This document shows, piece by piece, positions 34,043-47,327 of a DNA stretch of 64,000 nucleotides. The position numbers and the translations under genes are program-made. Positions within the stretch are counted from its first letter, which is position 1; every line of letters starts with the position of its first letter. The notes beneath the pieces are model-generated. The model made no database searches and was not told the DNA's origin. It worked only from the letters and a program-made list of their open reading frames with translations. Location: NCBI RefSeq assembly GCF_002067275.1, contig NZ_MVQX01000060.1, forward strand, positions 1 through 64,000, given 5' to 3'. Source of the stretch: Methanomethylovorans sp. PtaU1.Bin093. GTDB lineage: Archaea; Halobacteriota; Methanosarcinia; Methanosarcinales; Methanosarcinaceae.

Positions 34043-35659
34043 GTGTCAGAGGCATATTTTACCAGGGACAAGATAGTCCAGCACCATATCGACTCTTATA
34101 ATAAATTCCTTGAAAGTGGTCTACAGAACATTATTAACGAACAAGGAGTCATTGAGACCGATATAGAGGACGTGTATATCAAATTAGGGAACATCCGTGT
34201 GGAAAAACCGGTTGTAAAAGAAGCGGACGGTGCCATAGAGAAACTCTATCCAAATGAAGCAAGACTACGTAACCTTTCCTATTCAGCTCCAATATACCTG
34301 CAGATGAACGTCGTGCAGGGAGAGGAAGAGTCAGAACCAGTGGAAGCAAAGATCGGGCAGTTACCCGTGATGATAAAATCCTCAATATGCAACCTTGTGG
34401 AACTCAATGAAAAAGAAATGATCGACTATGGCGAGGACCCGCTCGATCCCGGAGGATATTTCATTGTAAATGGAACCGAAAGGGTTGTAATGACCCTTGA
34501 GGACCTTGCCCCTAACAAAATACTCACTGAGTTTGGAGAGAGATATGGCGATATGATAGAGGTGGCGAAGGTATTCTCCCAGAGAAGGGGATACAGGGCC
34601 CTTGTGGTCGTTGAAAGAGGGCGCAAATCCCTGCTCGAAGTGTCATTCCCATCGATATCAGGTCGTATCAATTTCATAACACTGATGAGAGCATTGGGTG
34701 TGGAAACTGACGAAGATCTGGTAAATACAGTATCCAACGACCCTGAGATAATGAAATTCATGCTCGAGAATCTGGAGGAAGCGGAAGTAGCAACAACCCG
34801 TGAAGCAATTGAGAAGATAGGTACCAGGGTTGCGGCGGGTCAGGCCCGTGACTATCAGATGAAACGTGCCAACTACGTAATGGACAGATATTTGCTGCCC
34901 CATCTTGGAAATGAACCTAAGGACAGGTTTGCTAAGGCATATTTCCTTGGAAGGATGGCAGAATCCTGTTTTGAGCTTGCTCTTGGGAAGCGTTCTCCGG
35001 ATGATAAGGACCACTATTCCAACAAGAGACTTAAGCTTACAGGCGACCTCATGGAGGACCTTTTCAGAGTGGCATTCAACAGGCTGGCCAGGGACGTAAA
35101 GTACCAGCTTGAGAGAGCGAACATGAGGAACCGTGAACTGAACGTGGTAACCCTCGTCAGAGCCGACGTACTTACCGACAGATTGCAGCATCCTCTTGCC
35201 ACAGGTAACTGGGTGGGAGGCCGAACAGGTGTATCCCAGCTTTTGGACAGAACTGATTATATTTCTACTCTTTCACATCTCAGACGTGTGATCTCTCCTC
35301 TTTCAAGAGCTCAGCCTCACTTCGAGGCTCGTGACCTGCACCCCACACAATGGGGAAGATTATGTCCATCTGAAACCCCTGAAGGACCAAACTGTGGACT
35401 TGTCAAGAACTTTGCACAGATGGTGGAATTATCCACCGGGGTGGATGACAAAAGTGTCCTTAAGAAAATACTTCTGGATCTGGACGTAAAGCCAAACATT
35501 CCGCAACACCGCCTGGAAAAAGTGGTGGAATACGATGCAGAGCTTGAAGAGTACACTGATGAATTTGACACAATTCCACATGAAGAAGAGAAGCCTGATC
35601 TAGGATATGTCGACTATTCAGATATGGACGATGGTATGGGAGGCTTTGCAGATGACTGA
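34043..35659 (+). CDS. rpoB2: DNA-directed RNA polymerase subunit B''
   Basis: This 538-residue protein is the N-terminal half of the Rpb2/beta subunit, split in methanogens. Blocks such as [13 protein letters not shown] and [25 protein letters not shown] (fork and C-terminal end) are present. The GTG start has GAGGG upstream. It ends in an acidic Asp-rich tail and overlaps rpoB1 by 8 bp (ATGACTGA), which couples production of the two halves. Confidence 0.97.
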   Translation: MSEAYFTRDKIVQHHIDSYNKFLESGLQNIINEQGVIETDIEDVYIKLGNIRVEKPVVKEADGAIEKLYPNEARLRNLSYSAPIYLQMNVVQGEEESEPVEAKIGQLPVMIKSSICNLVELNEKEMIDYGEDPLDPGGYFIVNGTERVVMTLEDLAPNKILTEFGERYGDMIEVAKVFSQRRGYRALVVVERGRKSLLEVSFPSISGRINFITLMRALGVETDEDLVNTVSNDPEIMKFMLENLEEAEVATTREAIEKIGTRVAAGQARDYQMKRANYVMDRYLLPHLGNEPKDRFAKAYFLGRMAESCFELALGKRSPDDKDHYSNKRLKLTGDLMEDLFRVAFNRLARDVKYQLERANMRNRELNVVTLVRADVLTDRLQHPLATGNWVGGRTGVSQLLDRTDYISTLSHLRRVISPLSRAQPHFEARDLHPTQWGRLCPSETPEGPNCGLVKNFAQMVELSTGVDDKSVLKKILLDLDVKPNIPQHRLEKVVEYDAELEEYTDEFDTIPHEEEKPDLGYVDYSDMDDGMGGFADD

Positions 35660-37466
35660 AGCAAAAGTTTTTTTGGACGGGGAACTCATCGGTACCCACA
35701 GCAATCCACAGGACCTTGTGGAAAACATTCGCAAGCAAAGGAGAAGTGGAGTAATATCCCGACAGGTCAATGTTACCCTAAATGAGGACATTCACGAAGT
35801 TATCATAAACTCCGATATAGGGAGAGCCAGGAGACCATTAATAGTAGTTGAAGGTGGAAAGTCTTTACTGACCGAGGACCGCAAGGAAGCTCTGAAGAAA
35901 GGCGAGATGACCTATGATGACCTGGTAAAGGACGGGGTCATTGAATACCTGGACGCTGAAGAAGAAGAGAATGCATTTATTGCCCTTACAGAGCCTGAGA
36001 TCGTTCCAAAGAACACACATCTTGAGATAGACCCAAGCCTCATGCTTGGGATCTGTACTGGCATGGTGCCTTATCCCGAACATAACGCATCTCCCCGTAA
36101 TACCATGGGTGCGGCCATGGTAAAGCAGTGTATAGGTGTATCAACATCTAACACAAAGCTTAGGCCTGACACGCGTGCACACGTATTACACTACCCGCAG
36201 AAAGCCCTTGTAAGGACCATGACCTGTGAGAACATTGCATTTGATGAAAGACCTGCCGGGCAGAACTTCGTGGTGGCAGTGATGTCATTCGAAGGCCATA
36301 ATATTGAAGATGCTCTGGTGTTCAATAAAGGTTCTATAGAGAGAGGTCTTGGAAGAAGCCATTTCATCAGGACGTTCGAAGGTGAGGAAAGAAGATATCC
36401 CGGCGGACAGGAAGACAAGTTCGAGATACCTGATTCCGAGTACAGGGGAGCCCGCAGTCCTGAGGCATATTCTAATCTTGATGTGGACGGTCTTGTAAAC
36501 CCTGAAACTTTGGTAGGACCAAATGATGTACTGATAGGTAAGACCAGTCCCCCCCGTTTCCTTGAGGAACAGTCTGATTTCGGTATCACTGTAGAGCAGC
36601 GCAGGGAAAGCGCAATAACTATGCGTTCTAATGAAAAGGGTATCGTTGATACTGTAATTCTCACAGAATCAATAAACGGTACCCGCCTTGCAAAAGTAAA
36701 GATAAGGGATCAGAGAATACCTGAGATCGGCGATAAGTTCGCATCCAGGCATGGACAGAAGGGAGTTATCGGCCTTATAGTACCATACCAGGACATGCCT
36801 TTTACAGAGAACGGCATGGTTCCAGACCTTGTCATAAACCCACATGCTATCCCCTCTCGTATGACAGTCGGACATGTGCTTGAAATGATCGGAGGCAAAG
36901 TAGGCAGCATGGAAGGCAGGCGTATCGATGCAACTGTCTTCGCAGGAGAGAACGAAGAGGATCTGCGTGCGGGTCTTAAAAGACAGGGATTTGCCCACAC
37001 AGGCAAAGAAGTGTTCTTCGATGGCGTCACAGGAAAGAGAATACCCGCGGATGTGTTCGTAGGCGTGATCCTTTACCAGAAACTGCACCATATGGTCGCC
37101 TCCAAGATGCATGCCAGGTCACGCGGACCTGTACAGGTGCTTACCCGCCAGCCAACAGAAGGCAGGGCAAGAGAAGGAGGTCTGAGGTTCGGAGAAATGG
37201 AGCGTGATGTCCTTATCGGACACGGGGCTGCCATGACACTGAAGGAAAGACTGCTTGATGAATCCGACAAGGTAGTCGAACTTGTCTGCGGACACTGTGG
37301 CATGATAGCTACCTTTGACCGCAAGAGGAATATAAGATATTGTGCAAGCTGCGGCGCTGAAACCGACATTCACCCGGTAGAAATGAGCTATGCCTTCAAG
37401 CTGTTACTTGATGAGATCAAGTCGCTGGGAGTTGCACCGAGACTAAAATTGGACGATGCTGTGTGA
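35652..37466 (+). CDS. rpoB1: DNA-directed RNA polymerase subunit B'
   Basis: This is a 604-residue C-terminal half of the Rpb2/beta subunit. Signatures are [31 protein letters not shown] and the C-terminal Cys4 zinc site ([10 protein letters not shown] and CASCG). The ATG at 35652 overlaps the rpoB2 stop. It forms, with B'', the half of the active centre that contacts nucleotides and the hybrid. Confidence 0.97.
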   Translation: MTEAKVFLDGELIGTHSNPQDLVENIRKQRRSGVISRQVNVTLNEDIHEVIINSDIGRARRPLIVVEGGKSLLTEDRKEALKKGEMTYDDLVKDGVIEYLDAEEEENAFIALTEPEIVPKNTHLEIDPSLMLGICTGMVPYPEHNASPRNTMGAAMVKQCIGVSTSNTKLRPDTRAHVLHYPQKALVRTMTCENIAFDERPAGQNFVVAVMSFEGHNIEDALVFNKGSIERGLGRSHFIRTFEGEERRYPGGQEDKFEIPDSEYRGARSPEAYSNLDVDGLVNPETLVGPNDVLIGKTSPPRFLEEQSDFGITVEQRRESAITMRSNEKGIVDTVILTESINGTRLAKVKIRDQRIPEIGDKFASRHGQKGVIGLIVPYQDMPFTENGMVPDLVINPHAIPSRMTVGHVLEMIGGKVGSMEGRRIDATVFAGENEEDLRAGLKRQGFAHTGKEVFFDGVTGKRIPADVFVGVILYQKLHHMVASKMHARSRGPVQVLTRQPTEGRAREGGLRFGEMERDVLIGHGAAMTLKERLLDESDKVVELVCGHCGMIATFDRKRNIRYCASCGAETDIHPVEMSYAFKLLLDEIKSLGVAPRLKLDDAV

Positions 37467-37478
37467 AGGTGATATAAA

Positions 37479-40121
37479 ATGGATACAATACCTTCCATCC
37501 CTAAAAGAATATCTGCAATACAATTTGGCCTGATATCTCCGAGAGAGGTCAGGAAAATGAGCGTTACGAACATCATTACTGCAGATACCTATGATGATGA
37601 CGGTTACCCTATAGATATGGGATTAATGGACCTCAGACTTGGGGTCATAGATCCCGGACTCAAGTGTAAGACTTGTGGAAGCAGAGCGGGAGAGTGTCCC
37701 GGACATTTCGGGCATATAGAATTGGTTGCACCGGTAGTGCATGTTGGTTTCAACAAGACCATCCGTAAGACATTACGTTCCATATGTCGCAATTGCAGTG
37801 CTCTGTTGCTGGAACCTCCTCAAAAGAAGGATTTTGTTGCTCAGATCAGTAAACTCCAGGAAATGGGACATCTTCCTGACCCTGTGATAAACGAGGTTTT
37901 CAAAGAAGCAAGAAAGACAAAGGTCTGTCCTTACTGCGGCGCCGAGCAGCTGGAGATCAAGTTCGAGAAGCCAACCGAATATATAGAGGACGGACACAAG
38001 CTCACACCTACTGAAATAAGGGACAGGTTCGAGAACATATCGGATGATGATGTAAAAGTACTTGGGATGGATCCTGCAAGTGCCAGGCCGGAATGGATGA
38101 TCCTTACAGTATTACCCGTGCCGCCTGTAACTGTCAGACCGTCCATCACGCTTGAGTCCGGCCAGCGTAGTGAAGATGACCTGACCCACAAACTTGTGGA
38201 CATCATACGCATAAACCAGCGTTTCCAGGAGAACAGGGATGCAGGAGCTCCACAACTGATCATAGAAGACCTCTGGGAATTGTTACAGTACCATGTGACC
38301 ACTTTCTTTGACAATGAAGTATCAGGTGTGCCACCGGCAAGGCACAGGTCCGGAAGACCTCTGAAAACGCTTACTCAGCGTCTGAAAGGAAAAGAAGGGC
38401 GTTTCAGAGGAAGTCTGTCAGGTAAACGTGTTAACTTCTCCGCCCGTACTGTAGTGTCCCCTGACCCCAACCTTAGTATCAACGAAGTTGGAGTACCCGA
38501 AGCCATAGCTATCCAGATGACCATACCTGAAAGGGTCATAGACAGAAATACAGAGTTGTTGAGGATGTATATTCTCAGGGGAAGCGATGTGCATCCTGGA
38601 GCCAACTACGTGATACGTCCGGATGGAAGGCGTATAAAGATCACAGAGAACAACAAGGAAGAGCTGGCTGAGAAGGTCGAGAAGGGATGGGTCGTTGAAA
38701 GACAATTGATGGATGGAGACACGGTGCTTTTCAACAGACAGCCCTCTCTGCACAAAATGAGTATCATGGCCCATCAGGTAAAAGTCCTGCCGAACAAAAC
38801 GTTCAGGCTTAATCCTGCAGTGTGTCCCCCATATAACGCTGACTTTGATGGTGACGAAATGAACATGCACGTGCTCCAGACAGAAGAATCGAGAGCAGAA
38901 GCAAGTATACTCATGCAGGTGCAGGAGAATATCCTTTCACCGCGTTTCGGCGGACCGATCATTGGTGGAATACACGATCATATATCGGGCATGTTCCTGC
39001 TTACAAGGAACGAGAACCGTATAACTAAGAACGAAGCTCTTGAACTCCTCAGGAAAGCAGAGATCAGAGAGTTACCAGAGCCTAGCGGATATGATGATAA
39101 CGGGGAGCCTTATTGGAATGGCAAGCAGATATTCAGTCAGATCCTTCCGGAAGGCTTGAATGCAGAATTTCCGGCTGAAGTATGCTTCAAATGTGAAACA
39201 TGCAAAAAAGAAGACTGTGAGTACAACGCATATGTTGTTATCAGAAATGGAGAAATGGTCAAGGGGACCATTGATGAGAAGGCCATAGGGGCGTTCAAAG
39301 GCATCATACTTGATAAGGTCGTAAAAAAATATGGCACAGAGGCTGGTGCTAAATTTGTTGATGACTTCACCAGACTTGCCATCAGAGGTGTAATGAAGAC
39401 AGGGCTCAGCTTTGGCATCAGTGACGAGGATATTCCGGAAACTGCCAAGAAGAATATAAAAGAAGTTCTTGACAAGGCGGAGAACGAGGTAAAGGACCTG
39501 ATAGCAGCTTATGAGGCAAAAGAACTGGAACCTTTGCCTGGAAGAACACTCGACGAAACCATTGAAATGAAGATCATGCAGACACTTGGTAAGGCGAGGG
39601 ACCAGGCAGGTAATATTGCAGGTAATCAGCTTGGCCTGGAAAACTCTGCGGTGATAATGGCCAAGTCTGGCGCAAGAGGGTCCATGCTTAACCTTACACA
39701 GATGGCTGCTTGTGTTGGACAGCAGGCGGTACGTGGTGAACGTATCAGAAGAGGATATGCAGGCAGAACACTTCCGCACTTTGACAAAGGTGACTTGGGA
39801 GCCGATGCTCACGGATTCGTAAAATCCAGCTACAAAAGCGGATTGTCACCTACCGAATACTTCTTCCATGCCATAGGAGGACGTGAGGGTCTTGTGGATA
39901 CTGCAGTGCGTACATCTCAGTCAGGATATCTGCAGAGAAGACTGGTAAATGCTCTCCAGGACCTAGAGGTACAATATGATGGTACTGTAAGGGAAACAAG
40001 AGGAGTGATAGTGCAGTTCAAGTACGGAGAAGATGGTATAGACTCAACAAAGAGTGATTACAGTAAGCCTGATAACGTACATAAGATCGTGGAAGCGGTT
40101 ACAGGAAGGAAGGTGAACTGA
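37479..40121 (+). CDS. rpoA1: DNA-directed RNA polymerase subunit A'
   Basis: This 880-residue N-terminal part of the Rpb1/beta' subunit contains the clamp zinc site (CKTCG and [11 protein letters not shown]), a second Cys set (CRNCS and CPYCG) and the catalytic magnesium loop [10 protein letters not shown] (near 455). The start has AAGGTGAT upstream, 12 bp after rpoB1. A CxxCxxxxC cluster near 568 is also seen ([12 protein letters not shown]). Confidence 0.97.
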   Translation: MDTIPSIPKRISAIQFGLISPREVRKMSVTNIITADTYDDDGYPIDMGLMDLRLGVIDPGLKCKTCGSRAGECPGHFGHIELVAPVVHVGFNKTIRKTLRSICRNCSALLLEPPQKKDFVAQISKLQEMGHLPDPVINEVFKEARKTKVCPYCGAEQLEIKFEKPTEYIEDGHKLTPTEIRDRFENISDDDVKVLGMDPASARPEWMILTVLPVPPVTVRPSITLESGQRSEDDLTHKLVDIIRINQRFQENRDAGAPQLIIEDLWELLQYHVTTFFDNEVSGVPPARHRSGRPLKTLTQRLKGKEGRFRGSLSGKRVNFSARTVVSPDPNLSINEVGVPEAIAIQMTIPERVIDRNTELLRMYILRGSDVHPGANYVIRPDGRRIKITENNKEELAEKVEKGWVVERQLMDGDTVLFNRQPSLHKMSIMAHQVKVLPNKTFRLNPAVCPPYNADFDGDEMNMHVLQTEESRAEASILMQVQENILSPRFGGPIIGGIHDHISGMFLLTRNENRITKNEALELLRKAEIRELPEPSGYDDNGEPYWNGKQIFSQILPEGLNAEFPAEVCFKCETCKKEDCEYNAYVVIRNGEMVKGTIDEKAIGAFKGIILDKVVKKYGTEAGAKFVDDFTRLAIRGVMKTGLSFGISDEDIPETAKKNIKEVLDKAENEVKDLIAAYEAKELEPLPGRTLDETIEMKIMQTLGKARDQAGNIAGNQLGLENSAVIMAKSGARGSMLNLTQMAACVGQQAVRGERIRRGYAGRTLPHFDKGDLGADAHGFVKSSYKSGLSPTEYFFHAIGGREGLVDTAVRTSQSGYLQRRLVNALQDLEVQYDGTVRETRGVIVQFKYGEDGIDSTKSDYSKPDNVHKIVEAVTGRKVN

Positions 40122-40123
40122 AA

Positions 40124-41266
40124 ATGGCTCTGATAGAATCTACTATAGACTCGATGCTTGGTAACCTTGACCTGCCTTTAAATATCCTCCAGACACTGAA
40201 AGAAGATGTCATTAAAGCAGGAGTTAACAAAAAAGAGCTTGAAGAGATCATCGAAAAGGTCAAGGAAAGTTATGAATATGCAAAAGTAGAACCCTGCGAA
40301 GCTGTGGGAGTTGTATCAGCCCAATCCATAGGAGAACCGGGCACTCAGATGACGATGCGTACTTTCCACTACGCCGGTGTAGCCGAGATCAACGTTACAT
40401 TGGGACTACCCCGCCTTATAGAGATAGTTGATGCGAGAAAGGAACCAAGCACTCCAACGATGACAATTGCTGTTCTGGAAGAATATGCACAGGACAGAGA
40501 TAAGGCACGCAAACTTGCATGGGAGATCGAGGCTACGCATATAGACCAACTTGCAGATGTCACAACTGATGCACTGAACATGCAATTGATAATAGACCTG
40601 CATGAGAAGACCCTGATGTACCGAAATATAACAGTCGATGAGATTATCGAGAAGCTAACCGATAAGTTGGACATCCAAGTCAGGCTCTCTGAAAATATTG
40701 ACAACCAACTGATTGTGAAGCTGAAAGAGCCTTCTTATAGAGATCTTTTGCAGATGAGAAAAAATATCGACACTATCACCTTGAAGGGGATAGAAGGTAT
40801 CAAAAGGGTCGTCATACGCAAAGATGGTAATGAATATATGCTCTACACCGAGGGGTCCCAGTTGAAGAAAGTACTGGAAGTGGAAGGTGTTGACATCAGC
40901 CGCACCTATACCAATAACATTGGTGAGATATACGATGTGTTCGGGATAGAAGCTGCAAGGAATGCCATTATCAAAGAAGCTACCAGTACGCTGGGAGAAC
41001 AGGGTCTTACAGTGGATATCAGACATATAATGTTAGTTTCTGATATCATGTGTTGTGATGGTGAAGTTAAGCAGATAGGTCGTCACGGCATTTCAGGTGA
41101 AAAGGCCAGTGTATTTGCACGTGCTGCTTTTGAAGTTACTGTGAACCACTTGCTTGATGCAGGAATGCGCGGTGATGTTGATGAGCTTAATGGTGTCACG
41201 GAGAACATTATAGTTGGGCAACCAATTAAACTTGGAACTGGGGACGTGCACCTGATAGCTAAATAA
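40124..41266 (+). CDS. rpoA2: DNA-directed RNA polymerase subunit A''
   Basis: This 380-residue C-terminal part of the Rpb1 subunit carries the trigger-loop region ([19 protein letters not shown], about 71-89) and the C-terminal cleft/jaw segments ([18 protein letters not shown]). It follows rpoA1 after 2 bp, with GGAAGGTGA upstream. No intein or fusion is seen. Confidence 0.97.
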   Translation: MALIESTIDSMLGNLDLPLNILQTLKEDVIKAGVNKKELEEIIEKVKESYEYAKVEPCEAVGVVSAQSIGEPGTQMTMRTFHYAGVAEINVTLGLPRLIEIVDARKEPSTPTMTIAVLEEYAQDRDKARKLAWEIEATHIDQLADVTTDALNMQLIIDLHEKTLMYRNITVDEIIEKLTDKLDIQVRLSENIDNQLIVKLKEPSYRDLLQMRKNIDTITLKGIEGIKRVVIRKDGNEYMLYTEGSQLKKVLEVEGVDISRTYTNNIGEIYDVFGIEAARNAIIKEATSTLGEQGLTVDIRHIMLVSDIMCCDGEVKQIGRHGISGEKASVFARAAFEVTVNHLLDAGMRGDVDELNGVTENIIVGQPIKLGTGDVHLIAK

Positions 41267-41373
41267 AGTTTCAAAATGGTATACGGATTACAGAAGAGCA
41301 ACCAGAAAGTAGATATAAGGATTCACTTATTAGAATACAGACCTTAGGTTTAAATTGCATAAGAGATGGTAAT

Positions 41374-41661
41374 ATGGATATTAATATCGACAAAGCATTG
41401 ATCAAGGCAATCAGGACAGGAAAGGTGGTGATCGGCTCTAAGAGCACCATCAACGCTGCTATTAGCGGAAAAGCGAAAATAGTGGTTCTTGCTTCCAACT
41501 GCCCGACAGAGATAAGAGCACAGATCGAGTCTACAGATGTACCTGTACTCAATTATTCCGGTACGAACATGGAACTTGGTCCTGTTTGCGGAAAGCCTTT
41601 TGTGATCGCTGCACTTGCGATCCTGGAAACGGGTGAATCCGATATACTAGCAGCAGCTTGA
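41374..41661 (+). CDS. rpl30e: 50S ribosomal protein L30e
   Basis: This 95-residue RNA-binding protein of the L7Ae/L30e fold has the blocks [24 protein letters not shown] and YSGTNMELG. In archaea it sits between rpoA2 and nusA, as here. A 107-bp gap with weak TATA-like stretches precedes it. Confidence 0.96.
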   Translation: MDINIDKALIKAIRTGKVVIGSKSTINAAISGKAKIVVLASNCPTEIRAQIESTDVPVLNYSGTNMELGPVCGKPFVIAALAILETGESDILAAA

Positions 41662-41676
41662 AAGGAGTTGCTTGAC

Positions 41677-42102
41677 TTGAGCGAGATCAGGCTGTCAACA
41701 GAAGGAATAAGATACATCGCATTATTTGAGAGCGTGACTGGTGCAACCGTGATGGATTGCATCGTTGAGGACGATCGTATAATATATGTGGTGAAACCGG
41801 GTGATATGGGTGCAGCCATCGGAAGAAATGGTGACCACATTAACCGTATAAAAAAAACTGTTGACAAACACGTTGAACTCGTGGAATATTCAGATGATCC
41901 GGTCATATTCATAAAGAATGCGTTTGGTCCTGTAACTGTCAAGTCGGTGAACATTACCACAAGGAACGACAAACGTGTGGCTTATGCAGATGTCTCTAAC
42001 AAGGAAAAGGGACTAGCCATCGGACGTGAAGGAAAGAACATCGGAAAAGTAAAAATGGTTGCGCAAAGGCACCACGATATAGATGATGTCATACTTCAGT
42101 GA
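41677..42102 (+). CDS. nusA: Transcription factor NusA-like protein
   Basis: This is a 141-residue protein with two KH RNA-binding domains, each showing a GxxG loop: GAAIGRNGDHINRI and GLAIGREGKNIGKV. Archaeal NusA lacks the N-terminal and S1 domains of the bacterial protein. TTG at 41677 is preferred because GGAG is 9 nt upstream; TTG at 41668 would sit on the ribosome-binding site. Confidence 0.93.
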   Translation: MSEIRLSTEGIRYIALFESVTGATVMDCIVEDDRIIYVVKPGDMGAAIGRNGDHINRIKKTVDKHVELVEYSDDPVIFIKNAFGPVTVKSVNITTRNDKRVAYADVSNKEKGLAIGREGKNIGKVKMVAQRHHDIDDVILQ

Positions 42103-42160
42103 CCTCATAGAATCAGGATCAAGAGCAACATTACTGTGATGAAATCTTGGAGAAAGTATT

Positions 42161-42589
42161 ATGCCAAATGGAAAATATGCAGCTCATACCTTAAAGAGCA
42201 TTCGCCAAAATGCTAGGTGGAAAGACACCCAGTATAACAGGCGTACGCTTGGTTTGAACGTGAAAGCGGACCCCCTTGGAGGAGCTCCACAGGGAAGAGG
42301 AATTGTACTTGAAAAGATAGGAGTAGAAGCAAAGCAGCCTAACTCTGCAATAAGGAAATGTGTAAGGATACAGCTGATCAAGAACGGTCGTCAGGTATCC
42401 GCATTCTGCCCGGGGGACGGTGCTATCAACTTCATTGACGAACACGATGAAGTAACGGTAGAGAGAATTGGTGGACGCATGGGTGGTGCAATGGGAGATA
42501 TCCCCGGTGTACGTTTCAAAGTTATTGCAGTCAACAACGTGTCCCTGAACCAGATGGTCATTGGCCGCAAAGAGAAACCCAGGAGATGA
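42161..42589 (+). CDS. rps12: 30S ribosomal protein S12
   Basis: This 142-residue decoding-centre protein has the universally conserved blocks [14 protein letters not shown] and the loop [11 protein letters not shown]. The start has TTGGAG upstream. The order S12-S7-EF2-EF1A is the archaeal str operon. Confidence 0.98.
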   Translation: MPNGKYAAHTLKSIRQNARWKDTQYNRRTLGLNVKADPLGGAPQGRGIVLEKIGVEAKQPNSAIRKCVRIQLIKNGRQVSAFCPGDGAINFIDEHDEVTVERIGGRMGGAMGDIPGVRFKVIAVNNVSLNQMVIGRKEKPRR

Positions 42590-42595
42590 TCTTCA

Positions 42596-43156
42596 ATGTA
42601 TAAATTATATGGAAAATGGGACCTTGCAGAAGTAGAGGTAACAGATCTCGGAATAAAGAGATATGCTAACCTTGAGCCTGTGATATTGCCACATTCAAGC
42701 GGGAGACACGCACGCCAACAGTTCAACAAATCGAATTTGCTTATAGTTGAACGTCTTGTAAACAGTATGATGAGGGGAGAAAAGAACACCGGCAAGAAAC
42801 AACTTGCTATGCGTACTGTTGAAGATGCTCTGGAAATAATCAATACGAAAACAAAGAAGAACCCCGTGCAGGTACTTATAGAGGCTATTGCCAACGCGGG
42901 CCCCAGGGAAGAGGTTGTCAGGCTTAAATACGGAGGCATATCTGTTCCTAAAGCTGTGGACACTGCACCTCAGAGGCGTGTTGACAGTGCTCTAAGATAT
43001 ATTTCAATGGGAGCAAGCCAGGCAGCATTCAAATCAAAGAAGTCCCTGGCAGAATGCCTTGCAGCAGAACTTATAGCAGCGGCAAATCGCGATGCAAAGT
43101 GCTTCTCCATTAACAGGAAGGATGCTAAGGAAAGAGTCGCAAAGGCAGCACGTTAA
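42596..43156 (+). CDS. rps7: 30S ribosomal protein S7
   Basis: This 186-residue protein contacts the head of the small subunit and initiates its assembly. Visible blocks are [19 protein letters not shown] and EALxxAANR-like [20 protein letters not shown]. The ribosome-binding site GGAGATGATC overlaps the end of rps12. Confidence 0.97.
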   Translation: MYKLYGKWDLAEVEVTDLGIKRYANLEPVILPHSSGRHARQQFNKSNLLIVERLVNSMMRGEKNTGKKQLAMRTVEDALEIINTKTKKNPVQVLIEAIANAGPREEVVRLKYGGISVPKAVDTAPQRRVDSALRYISMGASQAAFKSKKSLAECLAAELIAAANRDAKCFSINRKDAKERVAKAAR

Positions 43157-43200
43157 GCTGTTCATTGCTTATAATAATAGTAGTATTACAGGGTAGTATT

Positions 43201-45393
43201 ATGGGAAGAAGAAAGAAAATGGTGGAGCGCGTCACTGCATTGATGGGCACACCTGAGAAGATACGCAACATTGGAATAGTTGCGCATATTGATCATGGTA
43301 AGACCACATTATCCGATAACCTGCTGGCTGGGGCCGGAATGATATCCAAGGAACTGGCAGGCAGGCAGCTCTTCATGGACTCCGACGAGGAGGAACAGGC
43401 GAGGGGAATTACCATAGATGCATCCAACGTTTCAATGGTGCACGAATACGAGGGACAGGAATACCTGATCAACCTTATAGACACACCTGGTCACGTTGAC
43501 TTTGGCGGTGACGTCACCCGTGCCATGCGTGCAGTGGATGGAGCCGTAGTTGTAATTGATGCAGTCGAAGGTACAATGCCACAGACAGAGACCGTGCTGA
43601 GGCAGGCCCTTCGAGAGCATGTTAAGCCTGTGTTGTTCATCAATAAAGTGGATCGTCTTATAAACGAACTACAGGTGGATTCCCAGGAAATGCAGGTCAG
43701 ACTAGGGAAGCTTATAGACCATGTTAACAAGCTTATCAAAGGAATGAACGAAGAGAGATACAAGGCAGGCTGGAGAGTAGATGCCGCGGCCGGTACTGTA
43801 GCTTTCGGTTCAGCACTTTATAACTGGGCAATAAGCGTACCAATGATGAAAAAGACTGGAATCAGTTTCAATCAGGTATATGACTACTGTAAGAAAGAGG
43901 ACATGAAGGCACTTGCTGAGAAATGTCCTTTGCATGAGGTAGTAAACGACATGGTGGTCAGGTTCCTGCCAAATCCCCTGCAGGCACAGAAGGGAAGAGT
44001 AGCAGCTATCTGGCATGGGGATAAAGAATCACCTATAGGAAAAGCCATGATGGGCGCTGATGCCTCTGCAGACCTTACATTCATGGTCACGGACATATCC
44101 ATGGACCCACATGCAGGAGAAGTGGCCACTGGCAGACTTTTCAGTGGAAGTCTTACCCGCGGGATGGAAGTATACGTATCCGGTGCTGCCAAGAAGAACA
44201 GGATACAGCAGGTAGGAATTTTCATGGGCCCAGAAAGGCTTGAAGTAGAAAAGATACCTGCAGGCAACATTGCTGCTGTAACAGGCCTTAGGGATGCAAT
44301 AGTTGGATCCACGGTAACCACGCTGGAAAACATGACACCCTTTGAAAGCATAAAACATGGCAGTGAACCAGTGGTGACAGTTGCTGTGGAAGCAAAACAC
44401 ATGAAAGACCTTCCAAAGCTTGTCGAAGTGCTGAGACAGGTGGCAAAAGAGGACCCAACGCTCAGGATCACTCTTGATGAGGAGACCGGAGAGCACCTGA
44501 TGGCAGGTATGGGCGAACTTCATCTGGAGGTCATTGCACACAGGATCGAGCGTGATAAAGGAGTGGAGATCACTACTACACCACCAATAGTTGTGTATCG
44601 TGAGACCATTCGTGACAAAGCTGGTCCAGTGGAAGGTAAATCTCCCAACAGACACAACAGGTTCTATGTGGAGATCGAACCTCTGGAGCAAGAAGTGATC
44701 GAACTGATCCGTAACGGCGATATTTCCATGAATATGCCGGAACTGGAACGCCGTGAGAAGCTCATGGCAGCTGGAATGAACAAGGATGAGGCAAAAGGTA
44801 TCGTAGACATATACGAGTCCAATATCTATATCGATATGACGAAAGGTATCCAGTACCTTAACGAAACAATGGAACTTATCCTTGAGGGCTTCCAGGAGGT
44901 AATGAAAGCAGGCCCATTGTCAAGGGAACCATGTATGGGCATCAAGATCAAGTTAGTGGATGCAAAGCTGCACGAAGACGCTGTGCACAGAGGACCCGCT
45001 CAGGTAATTCCTGCTTCCAGACAGGCTATACAGGCAGCCATGCTTATGGCTGGAGATACACTCCTTGAACCCTATCAGAAAGTGTTTATCCAGGTACCAC
45101 AGGACCAGATGGGTGGAGCCACGAAGGAGATCCAGGGTCGCCGTGGAATAATAATGGATATGCATACTGAAGGTGACACTACAATTATTGAATCAAGGGC
45201 TCCTGTAGCTGCACTGTTCGGTTTTGCCGGTGATATAAGATCTGCGACCGAAGGCCGTGCAATGTGGAGCACAGAGTTCGCTGGCTTTGAAACACTGCCT
45301 ACGAACCTGTTGGGTGAGGTAGTGGGAGCCATCAGGCAAAGAAAAGGCCTGAAGAAGGAGATCCCACAGGCATCCGATTATCTCTCCATGTAA
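43201..45393 (+). CDS. fusA: Elongation factor aEF-2
   Basis: This 730-residue translocase GTPase has the P-loop AHIDHGKTT near residues 27-35, then [10 protein letters not shown] and NKVD, followed by domains II-V. The diphthamide His is in [16 protein letters not shown], near residue 597. The ATG at 43201 gives the family's [11 protein letters not shown] start. It is followed by a terminator-like hairpin, then aEF-1alpha. Confidence 0.98.
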   Translation: MGRRKKMVERVTALMGTPEKIRNIGIVAHIDHGKTTLSDNLLAGAGMISKELAGRQLFMDSDEEEQARGITIDASNVSMVHEYEGQEYLINLIDTPGHVDFGGDVTRAMRAVDGAVVVIDAVEGTMPQTETVLRQALREHVKPVLFINKVDRLINELQVDSQEMQVRLGKLIDHVNKLIKGMNEERYKAGWRVDAAAGTVAFGSALYNWAISVPMMKKTGISFNQVYDYCKKEDMKALAEKCPLHEVVNDMVVRFLPNPLQAQKGRVAAIWHGDKESPIGKAMMGADASADLTFMVTDISMDPHAGEVATGRLFSGSLTRGMEVYVSGAAKKNRIQQVGIFMGPERLEVEKIPAGNIAAVTGLRDAIVGSTVTTLENMTPFESIKHGSEPVVTVAVEAKHMKDLPKLVEVLRQVAKEDPTLRITLDEETGEHLMAGMGELHLEVIAHRIERDKGVEITTTPPIVVYRETIRDKAGPVEGKSPNRHNRFYVEIEPLEQEVIELIRNGDISMNMPELERREKLMAAGMNKDEAKGIVDIYESNIYIDMTKGIQYLNETMELILEGFQEVMKAGPLSREPCMGIKIKLVDAKLHEDAVHRGPAQVIPASRQAIQAAMLMAGDTLLEPYQKVFIQVPQDQMGGATKEIQGRRGIIMDMHTEGDTTIIESRAPVAALFGFAGDIRSATEGRAMWSTEFAGFETLPTNLLGEVVGAIRQRKGLKKEIPQASDYLSM

Positions 45394-45432
45394 GCTGTAG
45401 AGAAGGCTTATGCCTTTATCCTGCAGCTTTTC
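45393..45432 (+). terminator. Hairpin after aEF-2
   Basis: Nested stems AGCTG/CAGCT (45393-45397 / 45424-45428) and AAGGC-ttat-GCCTT (45403-45407 / 45412-45416) start in the stop codon and are followed by TTTT. The hairpin may uncouple aEF-2 from aEF-1alpha, which has its own TTTAAA-type promoter near 45442. Confidence 0.55.
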
Positions 45433-45508
45433 CTCGGAAAGGTTTAAACGTAGAAAAAACTATTAGGACAAATCATACTTAAGCAATATCAAATAGGAGA
45501 CGATTTAA

Positions 45509-46777
45509 ATGGCTGACAAACCACACATGAACTTAGCAGTCATCGGTCACATCGACCACGGCAAATCAACACTTGTCGGAAGATTGATGTTCGAAACAGG
45601 AGCAGTACCTGCTCACATGATCGAGAAATACAAGCAGGAAGCAAGAGAGAAAGGAAAGGAGTCATTCGCCTTTGCATGGGTTATGGACTCTCTGAAGGAA
45701 GAGAGAGAAAGGGGTATCACCATCGATATCGCTCACAGAAGGTTCGATACCGACAAATACTATTTCACAGTCGTGGACTGCCCAGGCCACCGTGACTTCG
45801 TCAAGAACATGATCACAGGTGCATCCCAGGCAGACGCTGCGATCCTTGTGGTCGCCGCACCTGATGGCGTCATGGCACAGACAAAGGAACACATATTCCT
45901 CTCCAGAACCCTTGGTATCAACCAGCTGATCATTGCCGTCAACAAGATGGACGCAGCAAAGTACAGCGAAGAAAGGTACAAGGAAGTAAAGGAACAGGTT
46001 TCACAGTTGCTCGGCATGGTCGGTTTCAAGGCATCTGAGATCCCATTCATTCCAACCTCTGCATTTGAGGGTGACAATATCTCAAAGACACCCAGCCCGA
46101 ACACTCCATGGTACAAGGGACCATCCATACTTGAAGCTCTTAACGCACTCAAGACTCCAGAAAAGCCGGACAAGCTGCCACTCAGGATCCCCGTGCAGGA
46201 TGCATACACCATCTCCGGTATTGGAACTGTGCCTGTAGGCAGAGTAGAGACCGGTATAATGAAGAAAGGTGACAAGGTAGTATTCATGCCAACTGGCGCA
46301 GGTGGAGAAGTAAAATCCATTGAAATGCACCATGAGGAAATCCCTCAGGCTGGACCTGGTGACAACATTGGCTGGAACGTCAGAGGTGTAGGAAAGGCTG
46401 ACGTGCGCAGAGGAGACGTATGCGGACACAGCGACAATCCACCAAGCGTTGCCGAAGAATTCAGTGCACAGATCGTGGTACTCCAGCACCCATCTGCGAT
46501 CACGGTCGGATATACACCAGTATTCCACTGCCACACCACACAGACCGCATGTACCCTTATGTCAATAGACAAGAAACTTGACCCGAAGACAGGACAGGCC
46601 AAGGAAGAGAACCCAACCTTTATAAAGGCTGGAGATGCGGCAATTGTAACCGTTAGGCCAACAAAGCCAATGTGTATCGAGCCTGTAAAATCCATTCCAC
46701 AGCTTGGAAGGTTTGCCATCCGTGATATGGGAATGACCATTGCTGCCGGCATGTGCATGAGTGTCAAACAGAAATAA
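45509..46777 (+). CDS. tuf: Elongation factor aEF-1alpha
   Basis: This 422-residue GTPase brings aminoacyl-tRNA to the ribosome. The P-loop GHIDHGKST is near 12-20, with [15 protein letters not shown] and NKMD following, then two beta-barrels. The ribosome-binding site TAGGAG lies upstream. Codon use looks strongly selected (few rare codons), as expected for a very highly expressed gene. Confidence 0.98.
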   Translation: MADKPHMNLAVIGHIDHGKSTLVGRLMFETGAVPAHMIEKYKQEAREKGKESFAFAWVMDSLKEERERGITIDIAHRRFDTDKYYFTVVDCPGHRDFVKNMITGASQADAAILVVAAPDGVMAQTKEHIFLSRTLGINQLIIAVNKMDAAKYSEERYKEVKEQVSQLLGMVGFKASEIPFIPTSAFEGDNISKTPSPNTPWYKGPSILEALNALKTPEKPDKLPLRIPVQDAYTISGIGTVPVGRVETGIMKKGDKVVFMPTGAGGEVKSIEMHHEEIPQAGPGDNIGWNVRGVGKADVRRGDVCGHSDNPPSVAEEFSAQIVVLQHPSAITVGYTPVFHCHTTQTACTLMSIDKKLDPKTGQAKEENPTFIKAGDAAIVTVRPTKPMCIEPVKSIPQLGRFAIRDMGMTIAAGMCMSVKQK

Positions 46778-47122
<345 letters not shown>

Positions 47123-47131
47123 AAACATAAA

Positions 47132-47170
47132 GTTACAGATCTGATCTGTAACCCTCTTTTTTTCTTTATT
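47132..47170 (+). terminator. Terminator after rps10
   Basis: The perfect 10-bp inverted repeat GTTACAGATC / GATCTGTAAC (47132-47141 / 47143-47152) is followed by a T-rich tract (TCTTTTTTTCTTTATTTT). This ends the str operon. Confidence 0.75.
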
Positions 47171-47327
47171 TTCTTTGATAAAGCCGGTAGTGTTAGCTGT
47201 GAAAGGTTTTTGTGACAGAACTGCTGTTAAAAGTCATTTTTAGGAAGTACTTATTCATATTCTCGAATACTACGATGAAAAAGCATCATAAAAGTAACGT
47301 ATATCCGTAAAAAGACTCATAGAGAAA

